DNA from: Sphingomonas sp. | GTDB lineage: Bacteria > Pseudomonadota > Alphaproteobacteria > Sphingomonadales > Sphingomonadaceae | NCBI RefSeq assembly: GCF_017304635.1 | Contig: NZ_JAFKMA010000001.1 | Span: 310,001-374,000, forward strand | Direction of reading: 5' to 3' | DNA length: 64,000 nt | Shown here: positions 40,761-52,936 of the stretch, in pieces | Position numbering within the stretch: the first letter of the stretch is position 1 | Layout: each line of letters begins with the position of its first letter | The notes under the pieces: generated by a model | Told to the model about the DNA's origin: nothing | Database searches by the model: none | The model's input: the letters and a program-made list of their open reading frames with translations, nothing else | Program-made: the position numbers and the translations under genes

Positions 40761-42140
40761 GTGGCGCTGTCGGTGGTGAACGGAGGGGATGCCGGAGAGG
40801 TCGCGAATGCGTGGGCGCGCATTCGCCGCAACCTGCGCGAGTCGGCGGGCGCGCGGCTGTTCGAGCAATGGCTGAAGCCGATCGAGCTCGGTCACAGCGA
40901 CGATGCGACCAATGTCCGCCTGACGCTGCCCTCGGCCTTCACCGCCAACTGGGTGCGCAACCATTATCAGGATCGGCTGGTGCAGGAGTTCCGCGCGGCG
41001 CTCCCGGCGATTCGCTCGGTCTCGATCGAAGTGCGCAGCGCGAACGCGCCCGCGATCCTGCGCGTCGCCGCCGAAGAACCGGCCGAAGCGCCGAAGCCGG
41101 CCGCGCCCGCGATCGACCGGCCCGCGCTCGACCCGCGGCTGACCTTCGACCGCTTCGTCGTCGATCCGTCGAATCGTGTCGCCTACAACGCCGCCAAGGC
41201 GCTGGCCGAGCCGGGCAAGCCGCGCTTCAGCCCGCTCTTCCTCCATTCGGCGACGGGCCTCGGCAAGACTCACCTGATGCACGCGATCGGCCATGCCTAT
41301 CTGGCCGCCGTTCCCGATGCCCGCGTGATCCTGATGTCGGCCGAACGCTTCATGTTCGAATTCGTCGCGGCGATCCGCGCCAACGACACGCATGCGTTCA
41401 AGGCACGGCTGCGCGGCGCCGACCTGCTGATGATCGACGACCTTCACTTCATCTCGGGCAAGAAGCCGACGCAGGACGAATTCTTCCATACGATCAACGA
41501 GCTGACCGCCGCCGGCAAGCGGCTGGTCATCACCGCCGATCGCAGCCCGCAGGGGCTGGACGATGTCGAGGCGCGGATCGTGTCGCGCCTCGCAATGGGG
41601 CTGGTCGCCGACATCAAGACGCCCGACGGCGTGCTGCGCCGCGCGCTGATCGAGCATCGCCTGGGCGAGCTGGACGACGTGCGGGTGCCGGGTGACGTGA
41701 TCGACCTGTTGTCGGCCAAGATCACCGGGTCGTTGCGCGAGGTGGAAGGGGCGCTCAACCGCCTGGTCGCCTATGCCCAGCTGACTGGCGAGGCGATCGA
41801 CCTCGACTTCGCGCAGTCGACGCTGGGCGACGTGCTGCGCGGGGGCACGCGGCGGATCACGATCGACGAAATCCAGCGTGCGGTGTCGACGCATTACGAC
41901 CTGAAGCCGGTCGACCTGGTCTCCGCGCGCCGCGCCGTCGTCGTCGCGCGCCCGCGCCAGATCGCGATGTATCTCGCCAAGCGCCTGACCACCCGCTCGC
42001 TGCCCGAGATCGGCCGCAAGTTCGGCGGACGCGACCACTCGACCGTCATCCATGCGGTCCGCCGCATCGAGGAACTACGCGGGCAGGATCATGAGATCGA
42101 CGGCGCGGTGAAGGCGTTGCTGCGGCAGCTTGAGGGCTGA
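40761..42140 (+). CDS. dnaA: Chromosomal replication initiator protein DnaA
   Basis: About 459 aa from GTG 40761, preceded by AGAGGGA eight bases upstream; TTG 40758 is the close alternative, and longer extensions have no ribosome-binding site. Domain I begins [17 protein letters not shown]+ domain III has Walker [11 protein letters not shown] and Walker [13 protein letters not shown], with the arginine-finger region [10 protein letters not shown]. The C-terminal DnaA-box-binding helix-turn-helix carries the signature [13 protein letters not shown]. It opens the replication origin. It is a monocistronic gene between the rpsT terminator and the convergent trpS-murJ unit. Confidence 0.97.
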   Translation: MALSVVNGGDAGEVANAWARIRRNLRESAGARLFEQWLKPIELGHSDDATNVRLTLPSAFTANWVRNHYQDRLVQEFRAALPAIRSVSIEVRSANAPAILRVAAEEPAEAPKPAAPAIDRPALDPRLTFDRFVVDPSNRVAYNAAKALAEPGKPRFSPLFLHSATGLGKTHLMHAIGHAYLAAVPDARVILMSAERFMFEFVAAIRANDTHAFKARLRGADLLMIDDLHFISGKKPTQDEFFHTINELTAAGKRLVITADRSPQGLDDVEARIVSRLAMGLVADIKTPDGVLRRALIEHRLGELDDVRVPGDVIDLLSAKITGSLREVEGALNRLVAYAQLTGEAIDLDFAQSTLGDVLRGGTRRITIDEIQRAVSTHYDLKPVDLVSARRAVVVARPRQIAMYLAKRLTTRSLPEIGRKFGGRDHSTVIHAVRRIEELRGQDHEIDGAVKALLRQLEG

Positions 42141-42225
42141 CGCCCGTCGCGGCGTGGCGACCGACCACCCCGGCGTCGCGCGCCGGCAGGACAAGGCGAT
42201 CACGACCGGGGCATGAGTCGGACGA

Positions 42226-42245
42226 GGCGCGCCATCGCGCCCTTT
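42226..42245 (+). terminator. Possible weak dnaA terminator
   Basis: GGCGCG / CGCGCC form a 6-bp stem with a CCAT loop, followed by CTTTC, 86 bases after the dnaA stop. The stem is short and the T-run is imperfect, so the role is uncertain. The rest of the 274-base gap between dnaA and the convergent trpS gene holds nothing recognisable. Confidence 0.3.
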
Positions 42246-42414
42246 CAATGTTGGAATCGGCGCGTCATCGTCGCGCCGTGTTGCCGCAATCACCGCTTTC
42301 GGCGCGCCGCCAGAGGAGAACCGCGATGCGGCGTACCCCCGTCAAGTTTGTCAAGTTTGGACGCGGTGCCGTGACCGCCCGACGCCGTAAGCTACGAGAA
42401 CGCCGGGATATTTT

Positions 42415-43419
42415 TCAGACCTGCAACCCGATCGCCTGCTGTGCCGCCTTCAGCGTCGGCGCGGCAAGGGCGCGTGCCTTGTTTGCGCCCCCTTCCAGCG
42501 CCTGCGACACCGCCGCGCGATCGTCGAGCAACTTCGTCAGCCGGTCGCGGATCGGGCCGAGCGTTGCGACCGCGAGATCGGCGAGCGCGGGCTTGAACTG
42601 GCCGAAGCCCTGGCCACCATGTTGCGCCAGCACCTCGCCCGGCGCCACGCCCGCCAGCGCCGCGTAGATCGTCACCAGGTTGCGGGCCTCGGCGCGACCT
42701 TCCAGCCCCGCCATCTCGCCCGGCAGCGCGTCGGCATCCGACTTGGCCTTGCGCACCTTGCCGGCGATCACGTCATCGGTGTCGATCAGGTTGATCCGCG
42801 ACGCATCCGACGGGTCGGACTTGGACATCTTCGCCGCTCCGTCGCGCAGGCTCATGATCCGCGGTGCCGCCTGCGACACGAACGGCTCGGGCAGGGTGAA
42901 CAACTCGTTGCCGAAATCGAGGTTGAACTTGGTCGCGATGTCGCGGGCCAGTTCCAGATGCTGTTTCTGGTCCTCGCCGACCGGCACATGCGTCGCCTGA
43001 TAGAGCAGGACATCGGCGGCCTGGAGCACGGGATAGTCGAACAACGCGACGCTCGACCCCTCGCGGTTCTTGCCGGCCTTGTCCTTCCACTGCGTCATGC
43101 GGTTGAGCCAGCCCATCCGCGCGGTGCCGTTGAGCAGCCACGCCAGCTCCGAATGCGCCGGCACCCGCGTCTGGTTGAACAGGATCGACCGCGCCGGATC
43201 GATCCCGCAGGCGAGCAGGGTCGCCGCCATCTCGACCGTCGCGTTGGCGAGTTCGCTCGGCACCACCGGCAGCGAAATGGCGTGAAGGTCGGCCAGGAAG
43301 AACAGGCAGACGTCGTCGCTGCCCATGGCATCCTGCATCGCGACCCATTGCTTGATCGCGCCGAGATAGTTGCCGAGGTGGAGGTTGCCGGTGGGCTGGA
43401 TGCCCGAGACGACGCGCAT
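42415..43419 (-). CDS. trpS: Tryptophan-tRNA ligase
   Basis: A 334-aa class Ic aminoacyl-tRNA synthetase of usual bacterial length. The HIGH-type motif is PTGNLHLGNYLGAIKQW and the KMSKS motif is AAKMSKSDPSD. The pair HVPVGEDQKQHLELARDIA is typical of TrpRS. It charges tRNA-Trp with tryptophan. Its ATG directly follows the TAA of murJ with no spacing, so both are probably translated from one message. Confidence 0.97.
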   Translation of the reverse strand: MRVVSGIQPTGNLHLGNYLGAIKQWVAMQDAMGSDDVCLFFLADLHAISLPVVPSELANATVEMAATLLACGIDPARSILFNQTRVPAHSELAWLLNGTARMGWLNRMTQWKDKAGKNREGSSVALFDYPVLQAADVLLYQATHVPVGEDQKQHLELARDIATKFNLDFGNELFTLPEPFVSQAAPRIMSLRDGAAKMSKSDPSDASRINLIDTDDVIAGKVRKAKSDADALPGEMAGLEGRAEARNLVTIYAALAGVAPGEVLAQHGGQGFGQFKPALADLAVATLGPIRDRLTKLLDDRAAVSQALEGGANKARALAAPTLKAAQQAIGLQV

Positions 43420-45018
43420 TTACACTTGCTCCTGACCGGTGGGCTTGCCGCGGCGCCGACGCCCGAGCAGCGACTGGAGGTCCGCGACGCGATAGGCGCC
43501 GGTCGCGAAACAGGCCAGCGCATAGACCGCGCACCCGCCGGACACCAGCGCGACGAGCGCGAGCCCGCGCCGGATCAGGCTACCCGTCAGGTACGGCTCG
43601 GCATAGGGCGCGAGCAGCCACAGCGCACCGCCCATCAGCACCGCCGCCGCCAGCAGCCGTGGCACGCGCCGCCGCAGCCGCGCATCGGTCGCGAAATGAC
43701 CGCGCCGCTTGAGCGTCCAGTACAGCATCGCGACATTGACGCTCGACGAGATCGCGGTCGCGAGCGGCGGGCCGACATGGTGGATCGTCGGGATCAGGAT
43801 CAGATTGCCGATCAGGTTCACTGCGACCGAGATCAGCGCGTAGCGGACCGGCGTCCTCGTATCCTCGCGCGCATAGAATCCCGGGGTCAGCACCTTGACC
43901 AGCACGTAGGACGGCAGGCCGACCGAGAAGCCGGCGAGCGCCCAGGCGCAGGCGGTGGTCGCCTGCGCCGTGAACGCGCCGTGCTGGAACAGCCCGCGGA
44001 TGATCGGCTCGGCCGCGACGATGAACGCGACCGTGGCGGGCAGCGTGAGGAACAGCGCCAGCTCAATGCCGCGATTCTGCGTCTCCATCGCCTCGGCGTC
44101 CTTGCCGGTGGACAGCAGGCGAGAGACGGTCGGCAGCAGGATCGTGCCGAGCCCGATCCCGATCAGCCCGAGCGGCAACTGGTTCAGGCGGTCGGCGTAA
44201 TAGATGTACGAGATCGAGCCCGGATCGAGCAGACCGCCGGCCAGCGCGGTCGAGATCGCGAGGTTCACCTGCACCGCCCCCGCGCCGATCGCGGCGGGCA
44301 GGATCAGCCGCATCAACTGGCGGACGTCGTCGCTCAACACGGGCTTGCGCAACCGCAGGCTGATGCCGGCCTGGCGGCACGACCACATCAGCCACGCTAG
44401 TTGCAGCGCGCCGCCGACCGTCACCGAAATCGCCTGCGCCCGCGCGGTGACATAGGCGCCTTCCGGCCCATGGCCGTGGAAGAACCACAGCGCGCCGACC
44501 ATCGCAATGTTGAGCAGGATCGGCGCCGCGGCGTTGACCCAGAAGCGGTTGAGCGAATTGAGGATGCCGCCCAGCAGCGACGCCAGGCTGATGAGCATCA
44601 GATAGGGGATCGTCCAGCGCGACAGCTCGACCGCGAAGGCGAAGTCGCTCGCGCTGGGATGCTTGAATCCGCCCGACAGCGCCCAGGTCACTGGCCAGGC
44701 GGCGATCAGCATGACCGCGGTGAACACGACCAGAATCGGCAACAGCACCGCCAGCGCCGCTTCCGCGAACGCGATGCCCGCCGACAATTCGCCTTCCTGC
44801 CCCACCTTGCGGTTGAACATCGGGATGAACGCGGCGGAGAAGGCGCCTTCCGCGAACAGCGCGCGGAACATGTTGGGCAGGCGGAACGCCACGAAGAAGG
44901 CGTCCGACGCGAAGCTCGCGCCGACATAGCTCGCCTGCAACGTATCGCGAACGAGCGCCAGCACGCGGCTGGCGAGCGTCAGCCCGCCGACCCCGCCCAG
45001 CGCCTTCGTCAGGTTCAT
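43420..45018 (-). CDS. murJ: Lipid II flippase
   Basis: A 532-aa MOP-superfamily membrane protein with about 14 helices. It starts LTKALGGVGGLTLASRVLAL and has RLPNMFRALFAEGAFSAAFI, the MurJ (MviN) signature with the conserved Arg that faces the central cavity. It flips lipid II to the periplasm for peptidoglycan synthesis. It lies 31 bases after secB and directly before trpS; secB-murJ-trpS form one minus-strand unit. The basic C-terminal tail (RRRRGKPTGQEQ) is cytoplasmic. Confidence 0.96.
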   Translation of the reverse strand: MNLTKALGGVGGLTLASRVLALVRDTLQASYVGASFASDAFFVAFRLPNMFRALFAEGAFSAAFIPMFNRKVGQEGELSAGIAFAEAALAVLLPILVVFTAVMLIAAWPVTWALSGGFKHPSASDFAFAVELSRWTIPYLMLISLASLLGGILNSLNRFWVNAAAPILLNIAMVGALWFFHGHGPEGAYVTARAQAISVTVGGALQLAWLMWSCRQAGISLRLRKPVLSDDVRQLMRLILPAAIGAGAVQVNLAISTALAGGLLDPGSISYIYYADRLNQLPLGLIGIGLGTILLPTVSRLLSTGKDAEAMETQNRGIELALFLTLPATVAFIVAAEPIIRGLFQHGAFTAQATTACAWALAGFSVGLPSYVLVKVLTPGFYAREDTRTPVRYALISVAVNLIGNLILIPTIHHVGPPLATAISSSVNVAMLYWTLKRRGHFATDARLRRRVPRLLAAAVLMGGALWLLAPYAEPYLTGSLIRRGLALVALVSGGCAVYALACFATGAYRVADLQSLLGRRRRGKPTGQEQV

Positions 45019-45049
45019 CGCGCCGCTCGCCCCGCCGCGTTGTCGCGGT

Positions 45050-45544
45050 TCAGGCGTTGCCCTCGGCGCCGGTCGTCGCCGCGTCCTGCTGCGCCTGGAG
45101 CTGCTGGAGGTAGAGCGCGCCGAAATCGATCGGGTCGAGCATCAGCGGCGGGAAACCGCCGTCGCGGACGGCGTCCGACACCACGCGGCGCGCGAACGGG
45201 AACAGCAGGCGCGGCGCTTCGCCCAGCATGAACGGCTGGAGCTGGTCGGCCGGCACGTTGCGCACGCCGAACAGGCCGGCATAGACCAGTTCGACGATGA
45301 ACGCGGTCTGCTCGTCCGACTTGGCGCGGACGTCGACCTTGACCGTGACCTCGTGCACGTCGTCGGCGACTTGGGCGACCGCGATGCCGAACTCGACGTC
45401 GATCGCGGGCGCGACTTGGCTCTGGAAGATTGCCGGCGCGCTCGGGCTTTCGAACGACAGGTCCTTCACATATTGCGAGATCATGCCGATCGCGGGGGCG
45501 GTGTCAGCGCCGTTCGGCTGGATGGTCGTGTCCTGGTCGGCCAT
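45050..45544 (-). CDS. secB: Protein-export chaperone SecB
   Basis: A 164-aa acidic tetrameric chaperone. QYVKDLSFESPSAP is the typical SecB N-terminal strand, followed by IDVEFGIAVAQVADDVHEV and LLFPFARRVVSDAVRDGGFP, the most conserved segment. DPIDFGALYLQQL closes the fold. SecB keeps preproteins unfolded and delivers them to SecA. It is divergent from the Tim44-like gene over a 169-base gap, an arrangement conserved in alphaproteobacteria. Confidence 0.96.
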   Translation of the reverse strand: MADQDTTIQPNGADTAPAIGMISQYVKDLSFESPSAPAIFQSQVAPAIDVEFGIAVAQVADDVHEVTVKVDVRAKSDEQTAFIVELVYAGLFGVRNVPADQLQPFMLGEAPRLLFPFARRVVSDAVRDGGFPPLMLDPIDFGALYLQQLQAQQDAATTGAEGNA

Positions 45545-45713
45545 GGAAGATGCACTTTCTGCTAGCGGGAATGACGGGATCGCCGACGCGCCGGCATGGC
45601 GAAGTCCGTGCGCGCCTAGCAGGGCCGCCGCGCCAGTTCAACGGCACGGCACGATCCATGGTTTGAATCGTTCACGCCTTGCGCCTATGTTGGGATCAGA
45701 AAGTGGAGGTCCG

Positions 45714-46364
45714 GTGCTCGTTTATATCGTCATTCTCGCGATGGTCGCGGTGTTCCTGGGGCTGCGGCTGTATGCCGTGCTCGGCAAGCGGACCGGTCAC
45801 GAGCAAGTGATCTCCAAGCCGGCGGAAGAGCGTATCGCGGCGCCTGCGGCAATGCCGCGCGTGATCGAACAGGCGCCCGAAGCGCGCGACCCGGCGCGGC
45901 AGGCGATTGAGACACGCGCGCAAAGCGGCCTGCGCGCCGTGATCGCCGCCGACCCGACGTTCGACGTCGCCGGCTTCGTCGACGGCGCGAAGAACGCCTA
46001 TCGCATGATCCTGGAAGCGTATTGGAAGGGTGACGAGGAGACGCTCGTCTGGCTGGCCGACGAGCATGTCCGCGACGCGTTCGTCGATGCGATCCGGGCG
46101 CGGGCGGAGGCGGGCCACGTGCTCGACAATCGCCTGGTGTCGATCGAGCGTGCGCAGATCGTCGATGCCTCGGTCGAAGGGCGGGCGGCGCGGATCACCG
46201 TCGCGTTCGACGCCGATATCGCCGCCGTCACGCGCGATGCCGAAGGCAACGTGATCGCCGGCTCGTTGAGCGATGCGGTCGAGACGCACGACGTCTGGGT
46301 GTTCGCGCGCACGCTCAAGAGCAGCGACCCGAACTGGAAGCTCGCCGACACCGACGAGGCGTGA
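45714..46364 (+). CDS. Tim44-domain membrane protein
   Basis: 216 aa from GTG 45714, with GGAGG just upstream; ATG 45687 is a possible longer start. A single N-terminal helix (LVYIVILAMVAVFLGLRLY) is followed by GKRTGHEQ, the usual junction in alphaproteobacterial Tim44-like (TimA) proteins, then the Tim44 domain from about residue 75 (FVDGAKNAYRMILEAYWKGD to the end). Mitochondrial Tim44 tethers Hsp70 to the import channel; the bacterial relatives are inner-membrane proteins of less certain role. It is followed by mltA. Confidence 0.9.
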   Translation: MLVYIVILAMVAVFLGLRLYAVLGKRTGHEQVISKPAEERIAAPAAMPRVIEQAPEARDPARQAIETRAQSGLRAVIAADPTFDVAGFVDGAKNAYRMILEAYWKGDEETLVWLADEHVRDAFVDAIRARAEAGHVLDNRLVSIERAQIVDASVEGRAARITVAFDADIAAVTRDAEGNVIAGSLSDAVETHDVWVFARTLKSSDPNWKLADTDEA

Positions 46365-46396
46365 GCCGGTCGTTTCCGATCGTGAAGGGGGCCGGG

Positions 46397-47656
46397 GTGA
46401 AGCGGAACTGGATCGCGCTCGCCGCGCTGGCGCTGTCGGCGTGCAGCGGGCAAATCGTGCCACCCTCGGCCAACAGCGAGCGCCCCGTCGTCGCGACGCC
46501 TGCGCCGGTGCGACAGCCGGTCCGTGCGCAACCGATGGCACCGATCGCCAATCCCGGCGTCGCCGCCAGCGGGTCGAACGCGGCGGGAGCGGGGCTCGTC
46601 GCCGGGCCGCCGGTTGCGAGCCTGCCGATCGACCCGACGCGCGCGAACCAGGCGCTGGCCGCATTCCGGCTGAGCTGCCGCGAGCTGATCCGACGTACCG
46701 ATCTGTCGGGACTGACACGCGGGACTGACTGGCAGCCGGCGTGTGACGCCGCTCAAGCTGCGAGCGACGGACGCACCTTTTTCGCGCAGTATCTGGAAGC
46801 GGTGCAGGTCGGCGACGGCAAGGCGTTCGCAACCGGTTATTACATTCCGGAGATCCTCGGCTCGCGCGATCGCCGGCCCGGCTACGACACGCCGATCTAT
46901 GGTCGGCCGAGCGACCTGATCGACGTCGATCTCGGCAAGTTCTCCGACACGTTGAAGGGCAAGACGATCCGCGGGCGTGTCGATGGCCGCAGCTTCGTGC
47001 CCTATTACGACCGCACCCAGATCGAGCAGGGTGCGATGACGACAGCGCCGGTGCTGGCCTGGGCGGCCGATCCGGTCGCGCTGTTCTTCCTCCAGGTGCA
47101 GGGCTCGGGTAACCTCCGCCAGCCCGACGGATCGATCCTGCGCATCGGCTACGCGACGCAGAACGGGCGCGATTATACCGGTATCGGCGCGTGGATGCGT
47201 GATCGCGGGCTGCTCCAGAAAGGGCATGCGTCGATGCAGGACATCGTCGCCTATCTCCACGCCAATCCGGCGCAGGCGGTCGACATCATGCGCGCCAATC
47301 GGTCGTACGTATTCTTCCGCGTGCTCGACGGGCCACCGCTCGGCGCGATGGGCCTGCCGGTGACGGGCGGCGTCAGTGCGGCGACCGATCCGCGGTTCAT
47401 CCCGCTCGGCGCGCCGGTGTTTCTGTCGATGGACCGGGTCGACGCGAACGGGCTGTGGGTCGCGCAGGACACTGGCGGCGCGATCAAGGGCGCCAACCGC
47501 ATCGACACCTTCTGGGGCGCGGGTCGCGAGGCGGAGGCGATCGCCGGCGGCATGTCGGCGCGGGGCACCGCGTTCGTGCTGTTGCCGATTGGCACGCTTG
47601 CGCGATTGCAGGGGTTGCAGGGAGCGCCCGGTGGCGGGACGACGCCTCAGCCCTGA
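46397..47656 (+). CDS. mltA: Membrane-bound lytic transglycosylase A lipoprotein
   Basis: 419 aa from GTG 46397, which gives a clean lipoprotein signal (MKRNWIALAALALSAC, Cys16); GTG 46361, overlapping the previous stop as GTGA, is the alternative. The MltA domain has TGYYIPEILGSRDRRPGYDT and VQGSGNLRQPDGSILRIGY. The C-terminal 3D domain with the catalytic Asp is visible in VAQDTGGAIKGANRIDTFWG. It cleaves peptidoglycan to 1,6-anhydromuropeptides at the outer membrane. Tim44-like, mltA and smr genes are consecutive here. Confidence 0.95.
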   Translation: MKRNWIALAALALSACSGQIVPPSANSERPVVATPAPVRQPVRAQPMAPIANPGVAASGSNAAGAGLVAGPPVASLPIDPTRANQALAAFRLSCRELIRRTDLSGLTRGTDWQPACDAAQAASDGRTFFAQYLEAVQVGDGKAFATGYYIPEILGSRDRRPGYDTPIYGRPSDLIDVDLGKFSDTLKGKTIRGRVDGRSFVPYYDRTQIEQGAMTTAPVLAWAADPVALFFLQVQGSGNLRQPDGSILRIGYATQNGRDYTGIGAWMRDRGLLQKGHASMQDIVAYLHANPAQAVDIMRANRSYVFFRVLDGPPLGAMGLPVTGGVSAATDPRFIPLGAPVFLSMDRVDANGLWVAQDTGGAIKGANRIDTFWGAGREAEAIAGGMSARGTAFVLLPIGTLARLQGLQGAPGGGTTPQP

Positions 47657-48194
47657 CGAAGCGGCGCTGTGGGCAAGGGTGATGGCGACGGTGTCGCCGC
47701 TGTCGCCCGACAAGATTGCGCCGCTCGCCACCGCGACGGACGTACCCGCCAAGCCAGCGCCGAAACGGCTGGCGGGCCGCGTCGCCAAGCCGATGCCTCT
47801 TGTGCCGCCACCGTCGCCCAAGCCCGTCGCGCCGGGCATCACGCTCGACGGCGGCTGGGACCGCAAGCTGTCGCGCGGCGCGGTCGAGCCCGATGCCACG
47901 ATCGACCTGCACGGTCATACGCTGACCTCGGCGCACGGCCTGCTCGACCAGGCGCTCGAACGATCGCGTGCGCGCGGCGACCGCGTCATCCTGCTCATCA
48001 CCGGCAAGCCGCCGCGGCGCGAGAGCGAGCGCCCGCATGCGCGCGGCGCGATCCGCGCGGCGGTCGGCGACTGGCTCCACGCCTCACGCCATGCGGCGGC
48101 GATCGCGGCGGTACGCAACGCCGCACCCCGGCACGGCGGGGCGGGGGCGCTCTACATCATCCTGCGGCGGGCGCGTTCGGCACCGAAATCTTAA
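47631..48194 (+). CDS. Smr domain protein
   Basis: 187 aa from GTG 47631, with AGGGAG six bases upstream, overlapping the end of mltA by 26 bases in another frame. The N-terminal half is Pro/Ala-rich and probably disordered (MPLVPPPSPKPVAPG). The C-terminal Smr domain begins IDLHGHTLTSAHGLLDQAL, with the DLHG motif, and continues VILLITGKPPRRES...GAIRAAVGDWL. Smr domains bind or nick nucleic acids; the small bacterial versions have recently been linked to ribosome rescue, but the role here is unproven. Confidence 0.92.
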   Translation: MAGRRLSPDEAALWARVMATVSPLSPDKIAPLATATDVPAKPAPKRLAGRVAKPMPLVPPPSPKPVAPGITLDGGWDRKLSRGAVEPDATIDLHGHTLTSAHGLLDQALERSRARGDRVILLITGKPPRRESERPHARGAIRAAVGDWLHASRHAAAIAAVRNAAPRHGGAGALYIILRRARSAPKS

Positions 48195-48265
48195 CCCTTC
48201 GCCGTCACATTCGGGCCGGGGCGGCTGTGTCCGCGTGGTGAGATATCGGGGCGAATACGCGGGTG

Positions 48266-49948
48266 ATGCAGGCGAAATCGCTGAAGGGTCGGGCGATCAC
48301 CTTTGCGCTGTGTGCGGGCGCGGTGGTGTTCTTCCTTGCCGCGCTGGCGACGTCGCACGGCTCGCTCACGCTTGACAATCTCGGTCGCGCGTTGATTCCG
48401 GCAGTGGTCTGTGCCGCCTTTTCCTGGGCAGCGGCGGAACGTGCTATCGGTACGACCGCAGCGGCGCTGGACCGGGCTATCGCCCGCCTTGCGACAGCGG
48501 CGGAGGGTGACCTCGATAGCGCGATCGACCCGTCGATCGCCGCCGTCGTGCCCAATCTGGCCGACGCGATGGGCCAGTTGTTCAGCCAACTGTCCGCCAA
48601 TCTCGACAGCGTCCACCGGCTGGCGATGTTCGACCCCGTCACGGCGCTGCCCAACCGCACCCATTTCCGCCGCGCCGCCGAACGCCATCTCGAACAGATG
48701 GATCGCGAGGCCGCGGCGTTGCTGTTCATCGACCTCGACCGGTTCAAGGCGGTCAACGACACGATGGGGCATGCGGCGGGCGACATCCTGCTCGGGATGG
48801 TCGCCAACCGGTTGCGCACCGTCGCCGACAACGTCGCCGCCGCAGAGGGCGCACCGCCGCCGCTCGTCGGCCGGCTGGCGGGTGACGAATTCACTATCCT
48901 GTTCCCGTATCTGGAGCACCAGCGCGACGCCGACGTCCTGGCGCAGGCGGTGCTGACGACGCTGGCCGAGCCGTTCGACGTGGCCGGGACCGAGGTGCAG
49001 GTCGGCGCCTCGATCGGGATCGCGCTGCGGCCCGACCACGGCCTGACGCTGCACGATCTGATGCGATCGGCCGACGCCGCGATGTACCGCGCGAAGGACG
49101 GCGGGCGGGGGCGGGCGGAGCATTTCTCCGACGCGTTGGCCGCCGAGCTCGCCGATCGCGCGCAGCTCGAACTCGAGCTGCGCGCGGCGATCGAGCGCGA
49201 CGAATTCGCACTGGTGTTCCAGCCGCAGATGTCGCTGCGTGACGGGCGGATCGTCGCGGCGGAGGCGCTGCTCCGCTGGCAGCATCCCGCGCATGGGCTC
49301 AAACTGCCGGCGAGCTTCATCCGCCGTGCCGAGGAGACCGGCCTGATCGTCGAGATCGGCGACTGGGTGACCGCCGAAGTCGCGCGGACGATCCGACGCT
49401 GGGCGGCGGTCGGGTTGGAGCAGCGGCTGGCGATCAACATCAGCGAACGCCAGATCGACCATGCCCAGTTCTTCCGCCGCCTGCGCGCGGCGATGGTCGC
49501 GGCCGATGCACCGGCGCGGTTGCTCGAACTCGAGATCACCGAGACGCTGGCGATGCGCTGTTCCGACGACGTGATCGCGGCGATGGCGGCGTTGCGCGCG
49601 GACGGCGCGACGATCACGATCGACGATTACGGCACCGGCCATTCGAGCGTGTCGCGGCTGCGGCGGTTGCCGATCGACCGCATCAAGCTCGACGCCAGCC
49701 TGATCGCGGCGATCGGCGAGGACAGCGAGGCGCGCCAGATCGCGCAATCGGTGATCGGGCTGATCCACGGGCTGGGCTGCGAAGCGGTGGCCGAGGGGAT
49801 CGAGCGCGACGAACAGGCGCTGCTGCTGCGCGTCATCGGCTGCGACGTCGTGCAGGGCTATGCCGTCGCCGAACCGATGGCGGAGGACATGTTCATCGCC
49901 TGGTCGCGCGGCGGCGACCAGGGCGAGGTCCAGGCCCAGGCGGGCTGA
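48266..49948 (+). CDS. Membrane GGDEF-EAL protein (cyclic di-GMP synthase/phosphodiesterase)
   Basis: 560 aa. Two N-terminal helices (ITFALCAGAVVFFLAALA and LIPAVVCAAFSWAAA) are followed by a short linker without PAS or HAMP. The GGDEF domain starts DPVTALPNRTHFRRAAE; its active site reads AGDEF and no RxxD inhibitory site precedes it. The EAL domain is complete: EALLRWQHP, NISERQ, EITETLA, DDYGTGHSS, KLDASL and EAVAEGIERDEQ. It is therefore probably an active phosphodiesterase, with uncertain cyclase activity. Cyclic di-GMP often controls exopolysaccharide and motility. It is convergent with acnA with no gap. Confidence 0.93.
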   Translation: MQAKSLKGRAITFALCAGAVVFFLAALATSHGSLTLDNLGRALIPAVVCAAFSWAAAERAIGTTAAALDRAIARLATAAEGDLDSAIDPSIAAVVPNLADAMGQLFSQLSANLDSVHRLAMFDPVTALPNRTHFRRAAERHLEQMDREAAALLFIDLDRFKAVNDTMGHAAGDILLGMVANRLRTVADNVAAAEGAPPPLVGRLAGDEFTILFPYLEHQRDADVLAQAVLTTLAEPFDVAGTEVQVGASIGIALRPDHGLTLHDLMRSADAAMYRAKDGGRGRAEHFSDALAAELADRAQLELELRAAIERDEFALVFQPQMSLRDGRIVAAEALLRWQHPAHGLKLPASFIRRAEETGLIVEIGDWVTAEVARTIRRWAAVGLEQRLAINISERQIDHAQFFRRLRAAMVAADAPARLLELEITETLAMRCSDDVIAAMAALRADGATITIDDYGTGHSSVSRLRRLPIDRIKLDASLIAAIGEDSEARQIAQSVIGLIHGLGCEAVAEGIERDEQALLLRVIGCDVVQGYAVAEPMAEDMFIAWSRGGDQGEVQAQAG

Positions 49949-52654
<2,706 letters not shown>

Positions 52655-52936
52655 GCGGGTCCTTTCCCCTGTGAGCGGCCAGTCGCGAGCGCGGCGGGGA
52701 AGCGAGGCCGCCGGCGCTCCGTCAAACGGATCCAGCGTCTCGCGCGGGCGCGCCCGGACGGGCGAAATGCGAGTGTCGAGCGGCCGATAGCAGGGGGAGG
52801 GGGGAGGGGGAAGGGTAGGCGGAAGGTTTCGGTTTTCGTCTCGAGAGGGAAGGGGGCCGCGCATATTTTTCCGCTGTCCTACAGGGCCGTCGATGCGATA
52901 CCTGGACCGCTTCCGTTCACGTTCGAGGAAGCCGCC

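Noticed and set aside
40629-42053. Open frame on the minus strand opposite dnaA
   Set aside because: Amino-acid content (Arg/Asp/Gln-rich, no motif) is that of an antisense shadow; dnaA has all family signatures on the other strand.
45998-47899. Long minus-strand frame opposite the Tim44-like/mltA/smr genes
   Set aside because: It spans several real genes on the opposite strand, has no motif and no ribosome-binding site.
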